DNA from: JALHVH01 sp963773685
Lineage (GTDB): Bacteria > Acidobacteriota > Aminicenantia > Aminicenantales > Saccharicenantaceae
Direction: 5' to 3'
Assembly: GCA_963773685.1 (NCBI GenBank)
Contig: CAVZBY010000001.1
Location: forward strand, 186,001-250,000
DNA: 64,000 bases
Notes under the pieces: model-generated
Databases searched by the model: none
The model's input: only the letters and a program-made list of their open reading frames with translations
What the model was told of the DNA's origin: nothing
Translations under genes and position numbers: made by a program
In this document: positions 35,936 through 45,500 of the stretch, piece by piece
Layout: every line of letters begins with the position of its first letter
Numbering within the stretch: position 1 is the first letter of the stretch

Positions 35936-37555
35936 TTATCGCAAAGCGACGTCGATGACCCTTCCCGCGGCGACGTAGCGGACGGTTCCAAGCGATTTCA
36001 TCAGGCCGCGAACGACGCTATATTCGAACAATCCGGTCGGGATAACGGTCAGGGTCCCGGGCGGGAGCATGCCCACGAGAGTGCCGCAGACCTGTTCGTT
36101 CATGGCGAGGAAATAGATCCCCGCCGGGTTGATGGGATTGCCGTTGACGCGGACCGAGAACGGATCGACGCGGCTCAGCGAGCCGAAGGGCGCGGGAGGC
36201 TTGCGCGAATCGTAGGCGAACGCGAGCCCGGACGGCTGGAGGCAGAGGTCCGAGGTCGCTTCGATCATGGATACCGAGTATTCCAGCAGTCCGAGGAGGA
36301 GCTCCCCCGTGACGGGAACGACGACGATCTTGAACCCGAGCCCCGACGCCGGGTCGTAGCCGTAGGGCACCGCCCGCATGATGTCGTTGCCGACGACCTT
36401 ACCGGCGTAAATTTTGGACGCGGTATAGCCCATGACCTCGATGGCGATGTCCGCTGGGAACCCCGCCTCGAGGACGCCGGCTTTCATGGCGTCGGCGACC
36501 AGATCGCCGAAGCCGACATCCCTGTATTCGGGGTGGCGGCTCCGTACCGGCCACGTTTCTTCGATATCCCGGGCGGCCAGGGCGACCCGCTTGCCATAGA
36601 CATCTCCGAACCGCGGGTCGGAAATGATCCCCTGCTTCAAGGCGTCGAGCCGGGGCTTGAGGGCCGGGTTCTGGCGCTTCCACGTCAGGTCATGAAGCCG
36701 GTAGCCGGCCAGGCTGACGACCCCCCCGCTCAAGGAGATCCTGAGCTCCCCAAGATACTTATTGAATTCGCCCGCCTGGACGACGATCGTGCTCCCGACC
36801 AGGGTCGGCCGCGCCATGGCGTCATGGCTGTGCCCGCCGACAATGATGTCGATGCCCGGGACAAGGGCCAGTCCCTGGACGTCCCAGGCCGTCCCCAGAT
36901 GGGACACGCAGATGACGACCGCGCAGCCCTCGGCCTTCAATTCGGAGACCTGGGCGACGGCCGCCGCCAACGGATCGGAAAGCAGCGCGTAGGTCGCCGG
37001 GGAATAGTTCAGGGCATCATAATTCACCAGGCCGAAGATGCCGATCTTGACCCCGGAGAACTCGCGGATGATATGGGGCACGACCCGGGACTCGAGGAAC
37101 GAGCCTCCCGGAAACGCGACGTTGGCGCACAGGACGGGTTGCGTCACCGGGCCGAGGTCGCAGCCGAGCTCGGGATCTCCGGCCAGGACGCCGGTGAGGA
37201 CGCCCAGGCCGAGGTCGAACTCGTGGTTCCCGAGCGCCGTCGCGTCGTAGATACCGTCCATGAGCTTGAATTCCGGGTAGCCCAGGTACTTGTTGAACTC
37301 GAACGAGCCGACGAAGACATCGCCGGCGTTCAGCGCCAGAACGTTCCCCCCTCTGGCGCGCAAAAGCTTGACCAGAGCGGAGACGCGGGCGATCCCGCCA
37401 TACTCCTTGTTCGGCCCGAACGGCAGGAGCGCCGAATGCGAGTCGTTCGCGTGCAGGATGGTCAGGGTGACGGGCGTATCCTGGGCGCACGCGAAGACGG
37501 CCATGCCTGCCGACAAGACCGCGGCACAGACGATTCCGACGAGCTTTTTGGTCAT
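35936..37555 (-). CDS. Exported 5'-nucleotidase/UDP-sugar hydrolase family metallophosphatase
   Basis: 539 residues. Signal peptide (LVGIVCAAVLSAGMAVFACA), then the calcineurin-like metal site ILHANDSHSALL (Asp, His), LNAGDVFVGS (Asp), TALGNHEFDLG (Asn-His) and GGHSHDAMARP (His). The C-terminal 5'-nucleotidase domain (about 330-530) follows. It hydrolyses extracytoplasmic nucleotides or UDP-sugars. A perfect inverted repeat (37568-37588) sits just upstream of its ribosome site, suggesting repressor control. It lies next to the galactose cluster. Confidence 0.88.
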   Translation of the reverse strand: MTKKLVGIVCAAVLSAGMAVFACAQDTPVTLTILHANDSHSALLPFGPNKEYGGIARVSALVKLLRARGGNVLALNAGDVFVGSFEFNKYLGYPEFKLMDGIYDATALGNHEFDLGLGVLTGVLAGDPELGCDLGPVTQPVLCANVAFPGGSFLESRVVPHIIREFSGVKIGIFGLVNYDALNYSPATYALLSDPLAAAVAQVSELKAEGCAVVICVSHLGTAWDVQGLALVPGIDIIVGGHSHDAMARPTLVGSTIVVQAGEFNKYLGELRISLSGGVVSLAGYRLHDLTWKRQNPALKPRLDALKQGIISDPRFGDVYGKRVALAARDIEETWPVRSRHPEYRDVGFGDLVADAMKAGVLEAGFPADIAIEVMGYTASKIYAGKVVGNDIMRAVPYGYDPASGLGFKIVVVPVTGELLLGLLEYSVSMIEATSDLCLQPSGLAFAYDSRKPPAPFGSLSRVDPFSVRVNGNPINPAGIYFLAMNEQVCGTLVGMLPPGTLTVIPTGLFEYSVVRGLMKSLGTVRYVAAGRVIDVALR

Positions 37556-37567
37556 GACAACCCTCCT

Positions 37568-37588
37568 TTTGACCTATTCATGGTCAAA
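37568..37588. promoter_or_regulatory. Palindromic operator candidate
   Basis: Perfect 7-bp arms TTTGACC and GGTCAAA around a 7-nt centre, immediately upstream of the AAAGGAGGG ribosome site of the 5'-nucleotidase gene. The position fits a repressor operator, although an mRNA hairpin is also possible. Confidence 0.45.
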
Positions 37589-37672
37589 TGATAGGGTCTG
37601 CGCCGGGGCGAGATGTCAAGAAGTTGTCAATAATCCGTGAAGAAAGGGCGGGACCGCGGGCCCCGCCGCGGA

Positions 37673-38833
37673 TCAGCCCGAGATGATGTGCGTTCCGTCC
37701 GCGATGGCGACGACGTGGATGTTGGGGACCTTGCCGGTCGCCGTTTCATAGGCGCGGCCGACGCGCTCCCGGAAGGCCGGGACGGCGCCCTCTTCGACGA
37801 GAGCCACGGCACAACCGCCGAAACCGGCGCCCATCATCCGCGCCCCGAGGACGCCCTCCACGAGGGCGGCCGCTTCGACCATGATGTCGAGCTCGGGCGA
37901 GCTGACCTCGTAGCCGTCGCGGAGCCCGGCATGGGAGGCGGACATGAGCTCTCCGAACTTCCGAAAATCCCCGTCGAGAAGGTTCCGGCACGCCTGCTCG
38001 ACCCGGATGTTCTCGCGGATGACGTATTCACAACGCCTGTAAACAACGGGGTCAAGCTCGGAACGGTGCTCTTCGAGAAGGCAGAGGCCGACGTCCCTGA
38101 GGCTCCGGACGGACGGGGCGAAACGCCTCAGGACCGCGACGCCCTCCTCGCACTGCTTCCGCCGGACGTTGTACTCGGAGGAGGCCAACTCCCTCCGGAC
38201 CATGGTATCGGCGACGACGATGCGGAGGTCGGACCGCTCGAAGGGAAAGTATTCGAACTCGAGCGAACGGCAGTCAAGCTTGAGGACCCTATTCTCCCGG
38301 CCGTAGAGATTGACGAACTGGTCCATGATGCCGCACTCGACGCCGACGAATTCGTTCTCGGCCCTCCGCGCCAGCCGGGCCAGCTCGACGGTGTCTATCC
38401 GGAGCCCGAAGAGGACGTTGAGGGCGAACGCCAGGCCCCCCTCGACCGCCGCCGAGGAGGACATCCCGGCCCCGATAGGGATGTCCCCGCCGAAGACGCA
38501 TTGGAACCCCCGGACCGGGTACCCTCCCCTCGCCAGCTGGTCGACGACCCCCGCCAGGTAGTCGGGCCAGCGTAGGGGCGAGCGCGCCAGGTCCTGGATA
38601 TCGAACCGGACCTCCTGGCCGAAATCGAGGGAGATGATGCGACAGCTCGTGTCGACGCGCGGGGAGATGGCGAAGACCACGGACCTGTCCGTGGCGGCCG
38701 GGAGGACGAACCCCTCGTTGTAGTCGGTGTGCTCTCCGATCAGGTTGACCCGGCCCGGCGAGCGGACGAGGAGGGGTCCGGCCCCGAACCGGGTCTTGAA
38801 GGTATCCGCGACCTCTCCGGCAGTCCTTCCCAA
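37673..38833 (-). CDS. galK: Galactokinase
   Basis: 386 residues from a proposed TTG at 38833 (LGRTAGEVADTFKTRFG); no ATG or GTG exists in frame near the homology start. GHMP motifs are present: SPGRVNLIGEHTDYNEGFVL (motif 1, galactokinase signature), GGDIPIGAGMSSSAAVEGGL (motif 2) and MMGAGFGGCAVALVEE (motif 3). It phosphorylates galactose at C1 for the Leloir pathway. The TTG lies 4 nt after the stop of the small membrane protein gene, so translation is probably coupled. It is part of the 41.8-37.7 kb sugar cluster. Confidence 0.9.
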   Translation of the reverse strand: MGRTAGEVADTFKTRFGAGPLLVRSPGRVNLIGEHTDYNEGFVLPAATDRSVVFAISPRVDTSCRIISLDFGQEVRFDIQDLARSPLRWPDYLAGVVDQLARGGYPVRGFQCVFGGDIPIGAGMSSSAAVEGGLAFALNVLFGLRIDTVELARLARRAENEFVGVECGIMDQFVNLYGRENRVLKLDCRSLEFEYFPFERSDLRIVVADTMVRRELASSEYNVRRKQCEEGVAVLRRFAPSVRSLRDVGLCLLEEHRSELDPVVYRRCEYVIRENIRVEQACRNLLDGDFRKFGELMSASHAGLRDGYEVSSPELDIMVEAAALVEGVLGARMMGAGFGGCAVALVEEGAVPAFRERVGRAYETATGKVPNIHVVAIADGTHIISG

Positions 38834-38837
38834 AACA

Positions 38838-39053
38838 TCACCGGTTCTTGAAAAAGAATATGGCCCCGGCGGCGACCATGACGGCGCCCCACCAGACGTC
38901 GGGGTGAAGGCGGGCAAGGACGGTCGCGTGCGCGGCCCCGGTCGCAAGCCTGTAGAGCCCCGTCAGGAGGATGACGACCCCCATCGACATAAGGACCAGG
39001 CCCACGAAATACCATATAGGCTTCATCTTCTTTGGTTCGTTGGGTTCGTTCAT
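38838..39053 (-). CDS. Small two-helix membrane protein
   Basis: 71 residues from the ATG at 39053 (GGGAGG site). Two hydrophobic helices (WYFVGLVLMSMGVVILLTGL and VWWGAVMVAAGAIFFF) separated by a loop. The family is not recognised. Its position between the Na+/sugar symporter and galK, with only 4-17 bp gaps, suggests an accessory membrane component of the transport system. Confidence 0.75.
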   Translation of the reverse strand: MNEPNEPKKMKPIWYFVGLVLMSMGVVILLTGLYRLATGAAHATVLARLHPDVWWGAVMVAAGAIFFFKNR

Positions 39054-39070
39054 GTTTCCGCCTCCCTGCC

Positions 39071-40732
39071 TCACCAGAACCAGATGTTGAGCGCGACGAG
39101 GATCGCGAGCGAGAGAATGGCCCAGAAGCCGGGCTTCCTGAACAGAGGCACAGGCGCTCCGGCGACCTTAGGCGTCAGGCCCTTGACCAGGCCGGCCAGC
39201 TCCGCCTCGGGCTTCTTCTTCGTGAACAGGCTGATGACGATGGTCACGACGAAGCAGATGAGCCAGGCCCACCAGGCCCGCCAGAAGTTGGCGGCCATGT
39301 CGCTCTGGACGCTCGACATAGTGATGAGGCGCGGGTCGATCCAGCTGAATTTCACGGCCAGGAACATGGTGAAGGACGAGCCCATGCCGCAGATGAGGCC
39401 CCAGAAGGCCCCGTTGGGAGTGATCCACTTGACGAACATGCCCAGGAGCATCGTGGCGAACAGCGGGGCGTTGACCCAGGAAAAGATGGCCTGCATGTAG
39501 TCCATGATGCTCGGGAAGCTCTTGGCCCAGTACGCCGTGCCGACGCTGAGGAGGATGCCGACGAGGGTCGCGGCCCGCCCCATCCAGAGCAGATGCTTGG
39601 AGGATGCCTTTCTGTTGAAGAGCGACTGGTAGATGTCGTAGGTCCAGACGGTGTTGAAGGCGCTGATGTTCCCGGCCTGCCCGGCCATGAAGCCGGCAAG
39701 GAGGGCCGTTATGCCGAGCCCGATGAGGCCCGGCGGGTAATAGCGCGCGATGAGCATCGGCAGGGCCGAATCGTAGTTGATCTTCCCGCCGTCCTGGAGG
39801 AGGGCGAAGCCGCTCGAGGGGTCGCGGGCCAGGGCCAGGGCGATGAGGCCGCCCATGATGACGAGGAAGGGCACCGCCATCTTGAAGAAGGAGGCCAGGA
39901 TGGGCGTCATGCGGGCCGAGCGCAGGTCCTTGGCCGAAAGGGCCCTCTGGACGACCAGGAAATCGGTGGTCCAGTAGCCGAAGGACAGGACGAAGCCCAG
40001 GCCGAGGACGATGCCTCCCCAGGTGACCAGCATCCCGTTCTGGGTCGGGTCGCCGGAGGTGGACCAGAGCTTGGCGAAGGCCTCCGGGATGCGGGCGAAG
40101 ACCTCGCCGGGGCCGCCGATCTCGAGGATGCCCAGCACGGAGACGAGGAAAAGGCCGAACCAGATGAGGAAGAACTGGATGATCTCGGTGAAGATGGCCG
40201 ACATCAGGCCGCTCAGCGTGACATAGAGGGCGACGGTCACGGCCGACGCCCACATGCTGACGTCCCAGTTCCAGCCGAGGAACGTGTGCAGGACGAGGGC
40301 CATGGCATAGAGGTTGATGCCGGAAACGAGCAGGGTCATGACGCCGAACGAGATGCCGTTGAGGACGCGGGTCTTCTCGTCGAACCGGAGCTTGAGGTAG
40401 CCCGGGATGGACTTGATGCGCGAGCTGTAATAGAACGGCATCATGTAGAGGCCCAGGAAAAGCATGGCCGGAATGGCGCCGATCCAGTAGAAGTGGGCCA
40501 CGTAGACGCCGTACTTATAGGTGTTGCCCGTCATCCCCAGGAGCTCGAGGGCTCCCAGGTTCGCCGAAAGGAAGGCCAGGCCCGCCACCCAGGCGCTGTT
40601 CTTGCGCCCGGCCAGGAAAAAGTCCTCCTCCGTTTTGGTATATCGGCGGAGATAGAACCCGATGCCCAGGACGAAGCCGAAATAGATGGCGATGACCAGC
40701 CAGTCGGCGAACGTCAGTCCAATGGCTTGCAT
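39071..40732 (-). CDS. Sodium/sugar symporter (SSS family, SGLT-like)
   Basis: 553 residues, about 14 membrane helices. SSS features: DWLVIAIYFGFVLGIGFYLR, DFFLAGRKNSAWVAGLAFLS, NLGALELLGMTGNTYKYGV and GIAALLAGFMAGQAGNISAF-like core (here LGITALLAGFMAGQAGNISA). Close in layout to vSGLT, the Vibrio Na+/galactose transporter, so the neighbouring galK makes galactose a likely substrate; that is inference. It starts 13 bp after the glycosidase gene. Confidence 0.88.
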   Translation of the reverse strand: MQAIGLTFADWLVIAIYFGFVLGIGFYLRRYTKTEEDFFLAGRKNSAWVAGLAFLSANLGALELLGMTGNTYKYGVYVAHFYWIGAIPAMLFLGLYMMPFYYSSRIKSIPGYLKLRFDEKTRVLNGISFGVMTLLVSGINLYAMALVLHTFLGWNWDVSMWASAVTVALYVTLSGLMSAIFTEIIQFFLIWFGLFLVSVLGILEIGGPGEVFARIPEAFAKLWSTSGDPTQNGMLVTWGGIVLGLGFVLSFGYWTTDFLVVQRALSAKDLRSARMTPILASFFKMAVPFLVIMGGLIALALARDPSSGFALLQDGGKINYDSALPMLIARYYPPGLIGLGITALLAGFMAGQAGNISAFNTVWTYDIYQSLFNRKASSKHLLWMGRAATLVGILLSVGTAYWAKSFPSIMDYMQAIFSWVNAPLFATMLLGMFVKWITPNGAFWGLICGMGSSFTMFLAVKFSWIDPRLITMSSVQSDMAANFWRAWWAWLICFVVTIVISLFTKKKPEAELAGLVKGLTPKVAGAPVPLFRKPGFWAILSLAILVALNIWFW

Positions 40733-40745
40733 GTTGCCGCTCCTT

Positions 40746-41849
40746 TCACAGGGGCTTCCGATAGCCGAACGCCAGGGCGTCCTCGGCGGGCTTCCCGTGG
40801 GGCGTATAGCCCGTATCGTCCGGGCCGCCTTCGTCCGGATCGGGCATCCACTGCCACCAGTAGAGGCCCGCGAGCCAGGTCCGCCCCGCCACCATCCGCA
40901 GGGCGGCCTGGTAGCATTTCCTCTGGGTGATCAGGTCGGCGGGGCCTTGTCTCTGCCAGTCCCAGGGGTTCTGGGCGCCGCCTTCGACGCTGCGATAGCC
41001 GAGCTCCGTGATGACGAGGGGCTTGCTCCAGCGCTCCGAGAGGACGCGCAGCCTCTCGAGGTAGCCTTCCCATCCGCGACAGAGGCTCGAAACGGACGGA
41101 TGCTGCCGGGAGGAGAGGGTCGGATAAGCGTCCATGCCGATAAAGTCGAGCGCGTCCCACCAGGTCACCGCCCCCGGGTCGCTCTCCGCCTGGTCGTCCG
41201 CATAAATGAGCGGTCCGGGATAGGCCTCCCGGACGGCGGCGATCACGGAGCGCCATTCGGGAACGCGCCGGACGGTGGCGTCGAGCTCGCAGCCGACCGA
41301 GAAGAGCTCGACGCCGGCATCCCGGGCCAGCGCGGCGTAATGGAGGATGAATGACCGGTAGGAGTCGAACCATGCCGCCCACCCGGCCTCGTCGAAGTCC
41401 GGGCCGATCTCCCCCCTCCAGCGGTTCCCCTCGAGGACATCGACGTGCGGCTTGAGCATGACCTTGAGCCCGAGCTCATGGGCATAGCCGATGATGTCGA
41501 CGACCGAGGCGTCGGTCGGCGTCCCTTCGCCGAAGAGGTCGATCTTCGTGGACGCCACCGTATCCTGGTAGGCGGTGACGAGGAGGCTGATCCATTCGGC
41601 GTTCACGGCGGCAATGTCCCGGAGGGCATGCCGGGGCCCCTCCCCGGCGTAGGAATACCGGGAATACCCGGTGAGCGCCACGCCCTTCTGGAACGCGCGC
41701 CGGCCGGAGACGACGTCCCGCTCCCGAAGGCGATTGACGGTCTTGTCGGGCGCAGCGATGATCAGGCAGGAGGTCAGGAAGACGGCTGAGAGCGAAAGGA
41801 CCGCCGGAAGGGTTCGGACGCGGTGCGGCGTGAGCATAAATCGACTCAT
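40746..41849 (-). CDS. GH113-like glycoside hydrolase, lipoprotein-type signal
   Basis: 367 residues. N-terminal signal with a lipobox-like FLTSC (Cys28). The body is a (beta/alpha)8 clan A glycosidase: LKVMLKPHVDVLEGNRWRGE, FSVGCELD (acid/base Glu188) and LVITELGYRS (nucleophile Glu282), in a pattern resembling GH113 beta-mannanases. It probably releases sugars at the cell surface for the symporter. An ATG at 41837 is an alternative start. The -10 hexamer ends 8 nt before the ATG at 41849, with no ribosome site. Confidence 0.75.
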   Translation of the reverse strand: MSRFMLTPHRVRTLPAVLSLSAVFLTSCLIIAAPDKTVNRLRERDVVSGRRAFQKGVALTGYSRYSYAGEGPRHALRDIAAVNAEWISLLVTAYQDTVASTKIDLFGEGTPTDASVVDIIGYAHELGLKVMLKPHVDVLEGNRWRGEIGPDFDEAGWAAWFDSYRSFILHYAALARDAGVELFSVGCELDATVRRVPEWRSVIAAVREAYPGPLIYADDQAESDPGAVTWWDALDFIGMDAYPTLSSRQHPSVSSLCRGWEGYLERLRVLSERWSKPLVITELGYRSVEGGAQNPWDWQRQGPADLITQRKCYQAALRMVAGRTWLAGLYWWQWMPDPDEGGPDDTGYTPHGKPAEDALAFGYRKPL

Positions 41850-41857
41850 CGGGGCAA

Positions 41858-41886
41858 TTCATAACAAAAGAAGCGGGGAAAGTCAA
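41858..41886 (-). promoter_or_regulatory. Sigma-70 promoter of the sugar cluster, leaderless
   Basis: Minus strand TTGACT (41886-41881), 17-nt spacer, TATGAA (41863-41858), then 8 nt to the ATG at 41849. It would drive the glycosidase-symporter-membrane protein-galK unit. Confidence 0.6.
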
Positions 41887-41923
41887 CGCGGGCCCGGCTC
41901 GGGGGCCTGCCCGGATCCGGGAG

Positions 41924-42280
41924 TCAGCAGAGGGATATCGGCATCGCTCCGGGATCGTCTCCGGCCCTGTTGGCCATGAAGCGGCTCTGCGGGCATTCGC
42001 TGCAAAGCCAATTGAATTCGGCGGCCCTCCGCCGGGGCCACCGGATGCCTCCGGAGCCCACGACCTCACGGATCTCGCCGCAGCACCGGCCGGGATCGAC
42101 GACGGCGGTGGCGCAGATCTCGAAGAGCCGGGGGACCTCCCTGCCGGTGCCCTCCCAATACCATTTCTCGCAATCGCGGCATTCCATGAGCTGACGGGTG
42201 CCGCCGGCCCCGGACTGCCGTTGCGGGGCGCCCACCCGGCTCACGTTAATATCCCAGCAGAACGGACATCTTCCTTCCAT
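41924..42280 (-). CDS. Zinc-ribbon-like Cys-rich protein
   Basis: 118 residues from the ATG at 42280, which has an AAGGGGGAGA site. Cys pairs: CPFCWDIN near the N-terminus, MECRDCEKWYWEG, RCCGEI and LCSECPQSRF; four knuckles that could form two zinc ribbons or a rubredoxin-like site. It lies 23 nt downstream of the 36-codon membrane peptide and is probably co-transcribed with it from the sigma-54-like promoter. The function is unknown. Confidence 0.7.
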   Translation of the reverse strand: MEGRCPFCWDINVSRVGAPQRQSGAGGTRQLMECRDCEKWYWEGTGREVPRLFEICATAVVDPGRCCGEIREVVGSGGIRWPRRRAAEFNWLCSECPQSRFMANRAGDDPGAMPISLC

Positions 42281-42303
42281 GTCTCCCCCTTTCCCTGACG
42301 TCA

Positions 42304-42414
42304 CTAGTCTTCCGCCGGCGCCGTGGAATATCTATCCGAAAGATGCTTTCGGCCGACAAAATAGCCCAGGACGAGATAGGCAACGAAAAACAACGGTAGC
42401 CGCAGGTTCTTCAT
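42304..42414 (-). CDS. 36-residue single-pass membrane peptide
   Basis: A short frame (MKNLRLPLFFVAYLVLGYFV, then GRKHLSDRYSTAPAED) with an AGGAGAGG ribosome site 3-4 nt before the ATG. One membrane helix (about residues 6-20) with a short hydrophilic C-terminus. It is the first gene after the -24/-12-like element at 42441-42457. No family is recognised; the ribosome site and promoter position support it as real. Confidence 0.6.
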   Translation of the reverse strand: MKNLRLPLFFVAYLVLGYFVGRKHLSDRYSTAPAED

Positions 42415-42440
42415 ATCCTCTCCTTTGCGACGCAAGTAGT

Positions 42441-42457
42441 CCAAGAAACGTGCCAAG
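42441..42457 (-). promoter_or_regulatory. Sigma-54-like -24/-12 promoter
   Basis: Minus strand CTTGGCACG-TTTC-TTGG, identical over 17 bp to the element at 8232-8248. The predicted start near 42429 leaves a leader of about 15 nt that contains the ribosome site of the membrane peptide. Confidence 0.65.
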
Positions 42458-42555
42458 TCCCGGGCACCCGTCAGGCCCCTTCCAAGAGCTACCGCCCCTG
42501 GAAAGGAGCCACAAAAGGGCCGTTAGGTGGGAATCTGTGTTGAAAAAGTGGACGG

Positions 42556-42585
42556 ATGTCCCGCCGGGATGACGGAGAGAGCGGA
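42556..42585. promoter_or_regulatory. Candidate activator-binding element
   Basis: The stretch from 42556 (atgtcccgccgggat, then gacggagag) matches 47636-47664 with only two single-base gaps and very few substitutions. It contains the palindrome TCCCG-C-CGGGA (42559-42569). It lies about 130-140 nt upstream of the predicted start of the membrane-peptide unit, the usual distance for NtrC-type enhancer sites, and abuts the kinase stop codon. Confidence 0.5.
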
Positions 42586-45500
42586 CTAAGCCTTGCGGGC
42601 CAGGACGCGCCGGATGGCCACGGCGATATCCCGGGCCGAGAACGGCTTCAGCATGAATGCCCGGACGCCCATCGCCAGGGCTTGCTCTTCGTCGATCGTT
42701 TCGGAATATCCCGTGCACAGGATGATGGGCATGTCCGGCCGAAGGGCCAGGGTTTCCCGGGCCAGTTCGGCCCCGGAAAGGTTCGGCATGGTCTGATCCA
42801 GGATGGCCAGATCGAAGCCCGCCGGATCCCGGCGAACGGTCTCGAGCGCCGCCCGGCTGTCGGTCATCCCGGTGACGCGATATCCCAGGTGCTCCAGGAG
42901 CCGGCTCATGGCGCGAACCTGAATGTCTTCGTCGTCGACGAAGAGGATACGCTCGGACCCCTTCGGGTAAGGAGCCGGAGCCTCTTCCTTTCCCGCTTCC
43001 GGGGTCCCGAGCGCGCGGGGGAGCAGGACCGTGAATGTCGTCCCTTTCCCCGGCTCGCTCTGGACCGAGATGGCCCCGCCGTGGCTCTTGACGATGCCGT
43101 GAGCGACGGCCAATCCCATTCCGGTCCCCTCGCCCGTTTTCTTCGTCGTGAAGAACGGCTCGAAGATCCGGTCCGAGATATCCGGCGTCATCCCGTGGCC
43201 GGTGTCCTTCACCGTCAGGCGGAGGTACTCTCCCGGCGCGAGGTCGATGAACTGGGCGGCGGAGGCCTCGTCGAGCCGCGTTACGGCCAGCCCGACCTCG
43301 AGGACCCCGCCCTTCTCCCGCATGGCGTGGGCGGCGTTGCTGCCGAGGTTCACGACGATCTGGTGGATCTGGGTCGGGTCGGCATAAGCCCGGGCGGACG
43401 CGGCTTCGTACCTTTCGGAGATCCGGATATTCTTCGGAAGGGAGACCCGGAGGAACTCCAGGGATTCCCGGATGATAGGCAGGATCTCGATCGGCCTCCG
43501 CTCCTGCTCGCGGCGCTGAGAAAAGGCGATGATCTGCTTGACCATATCCTGGCCGCGCCGGGCCGCTTCGAGGACCTGGCCCAGCCGGTGGGCGGTCGGG
43601 GCGTCCGCTTTGCCTTCATCCAGGGTGAGCTCCGTATTGATCATGATGGGCAGGAGGAGATTGTTGAGGTCGTGGGCGATCCCGCCGGCCAGGGTGCCCA
43701 GGGCCTCCATCTTCTGCCATTGGCGGATGCGTTCCTGGAAGATGACCTCCTGGGTCACATCCCGTTCGACGGCGATGAGATTGACCAGGCGGCCCGAGAA
43801 ATCATGGATGGGAGACACCGAAAGGTCGAGCTCGCGTCCCCCGCTTGGCGCCGTGTCCCTGGAAAAGTGCCCGGTCCAGGACCTTCCTTTGCCCATGGTC
43901 CCGCGGATCTCATCGAGGATCCCCAGCTCCCTGGGGTCCATGGACAGAACCTCGTGCAGGGGGCGTCCGATGATCTCCATCGGGCGAAAGCCGTGGTGGC
44001 CCGCGAAGGCGGGATTCGCCGAGAGCACCCGGCCCTCGAGGTCGAGGATCGAGACGCCGTCCTTGATCTGCTCGATGGCCATGGCCAGGCGCAGGCGCTC
44101 CTGCTCGGCCGCCCTGAGCGCGGTGACGTCCCGGGCGGCGGCGAAGACGCCTACCGGCGCGCCGACCTCGTCCTTGAAGACCACGGCGTTATAGAGAACC
44201 TCGGTCACTCGTCCCGAAACGTGCCGGATGGCCAAGGGGTAGTCCCTGACCGAGCCCTCCGAGAAGACCTTTTCATATCCCGCCCGTGCTTTGGCGGGCT
44301 CGGTGAAATAATCGGAGAAATCGCTCCCGATCAGCTCGGTCCGGGGAAGGCCCGTCGCCAGCTCGGTCGTCCGGTTCACATCGGTGATCTTCCCGGCCTG
44401 GCTGATGGCCACGAGGGGATCGAGGCTGGCTTCGATGAGGCCCCGGGTATAGAAGGAGGAACGCCGGAGGGCGTCCTCGACGCTCTTGCGCGCGGTGATG
44501 TCCCGGTTGATCTCGAGGATGCTGGCGGGCTTCCCTCCCCTATCGCCGAGCCTCGCCCACCGGCTCTCGACGACGAGCTTCCGGCCGTCCTTCGTCGTGT
44601 GGACGAGCTCCCCCTCCCAATAGCCCTCCCCCTTGACGCGATCGAGGAGCCGGGCCGAGGGTTGCGGGAACTTCGTCTTCAGAAAGGCGTTGATACTCCG
44701 GCCGACGGCCTCCTCTCTCGTCCATCCGTAAACAACTTCGGCTCCGCGGTTCCAGTAGGTGATCTGATTGTTCGCATCGCGGACGATGATGGCGTCCGTG
44801 GCCAGCTCCAGAAGGGCGGCCTGCTCCCGGGCCTTCCTCTCTTCCTCCAGCCTCTCCGTGATCTCCTCGTTGAGGATGACCGCGCCGCTGATGGCCCCTG
44901 AGGAGCCCCGAATAGGGAAGGCCGAGTTGAGGACGGATTTCCGCTTTCCGTCATAGCCCTCGATCTCCATCTCTTCGCGAAGGACCGCCTCCCCCCGGGT
45001 GATCGCCCGGGCGGCCGGCCACTCTCCGGCGAGGACGGCCTTCCCCGTTCCCGGCCACCAGGCCTTGACCTCTCCGTAGCGATCGAGGGTTAAGTCCTTT
45101 GCCCCCCCCCAGATCTTCATTCCGGCAGGATTTCGGACCAGGGCACGACCGTCCTTGTCCGTGATCCAGACGCCGATCGGCACCGTATCGAGGACCGTTC
45201 GAAGGAGGGCTTCGCTCCGGCGAATCTCTTCAAAGGCCCGGGTCTCTTGCGTCACGTCGTTCAGGGCGAACACCAGGTATTCCACGCGTCCCCGGTCGTC
45301 CAGGACCGGGTCCAGGTTCCAGTCCCAATAGGTGACGCCCCATTCGGGATGATCGGGATAGGCGAAAGCCTTGGCCCTGACCTGGTACGGCTTCCGGAGC
45401 CTGACGACCCTGCGGAAAATGGCCTCGTTCTCGCTGTCCGGGAAGAATTCGAAGTGATTGTGCCCGGGGAAATCTTCGACCTTTCGCCCGCAGGCCTTCG

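Noticed and set aside
38740..38839. ATG at 38839 as the galK start
   Set aside because: It overlaps the stop of the upstream gene neatly but is out of frame with the GHMP motifs; TTG at 38833 is the only nearby in-frame start codon.
42556..44901. A 781-codon plus-strand frame opposite the hybrid kinase
   Set aside because: Antisense shadow of the HisKA/HATPase/PAS coding region; composition is that of a reverse-complement frame.
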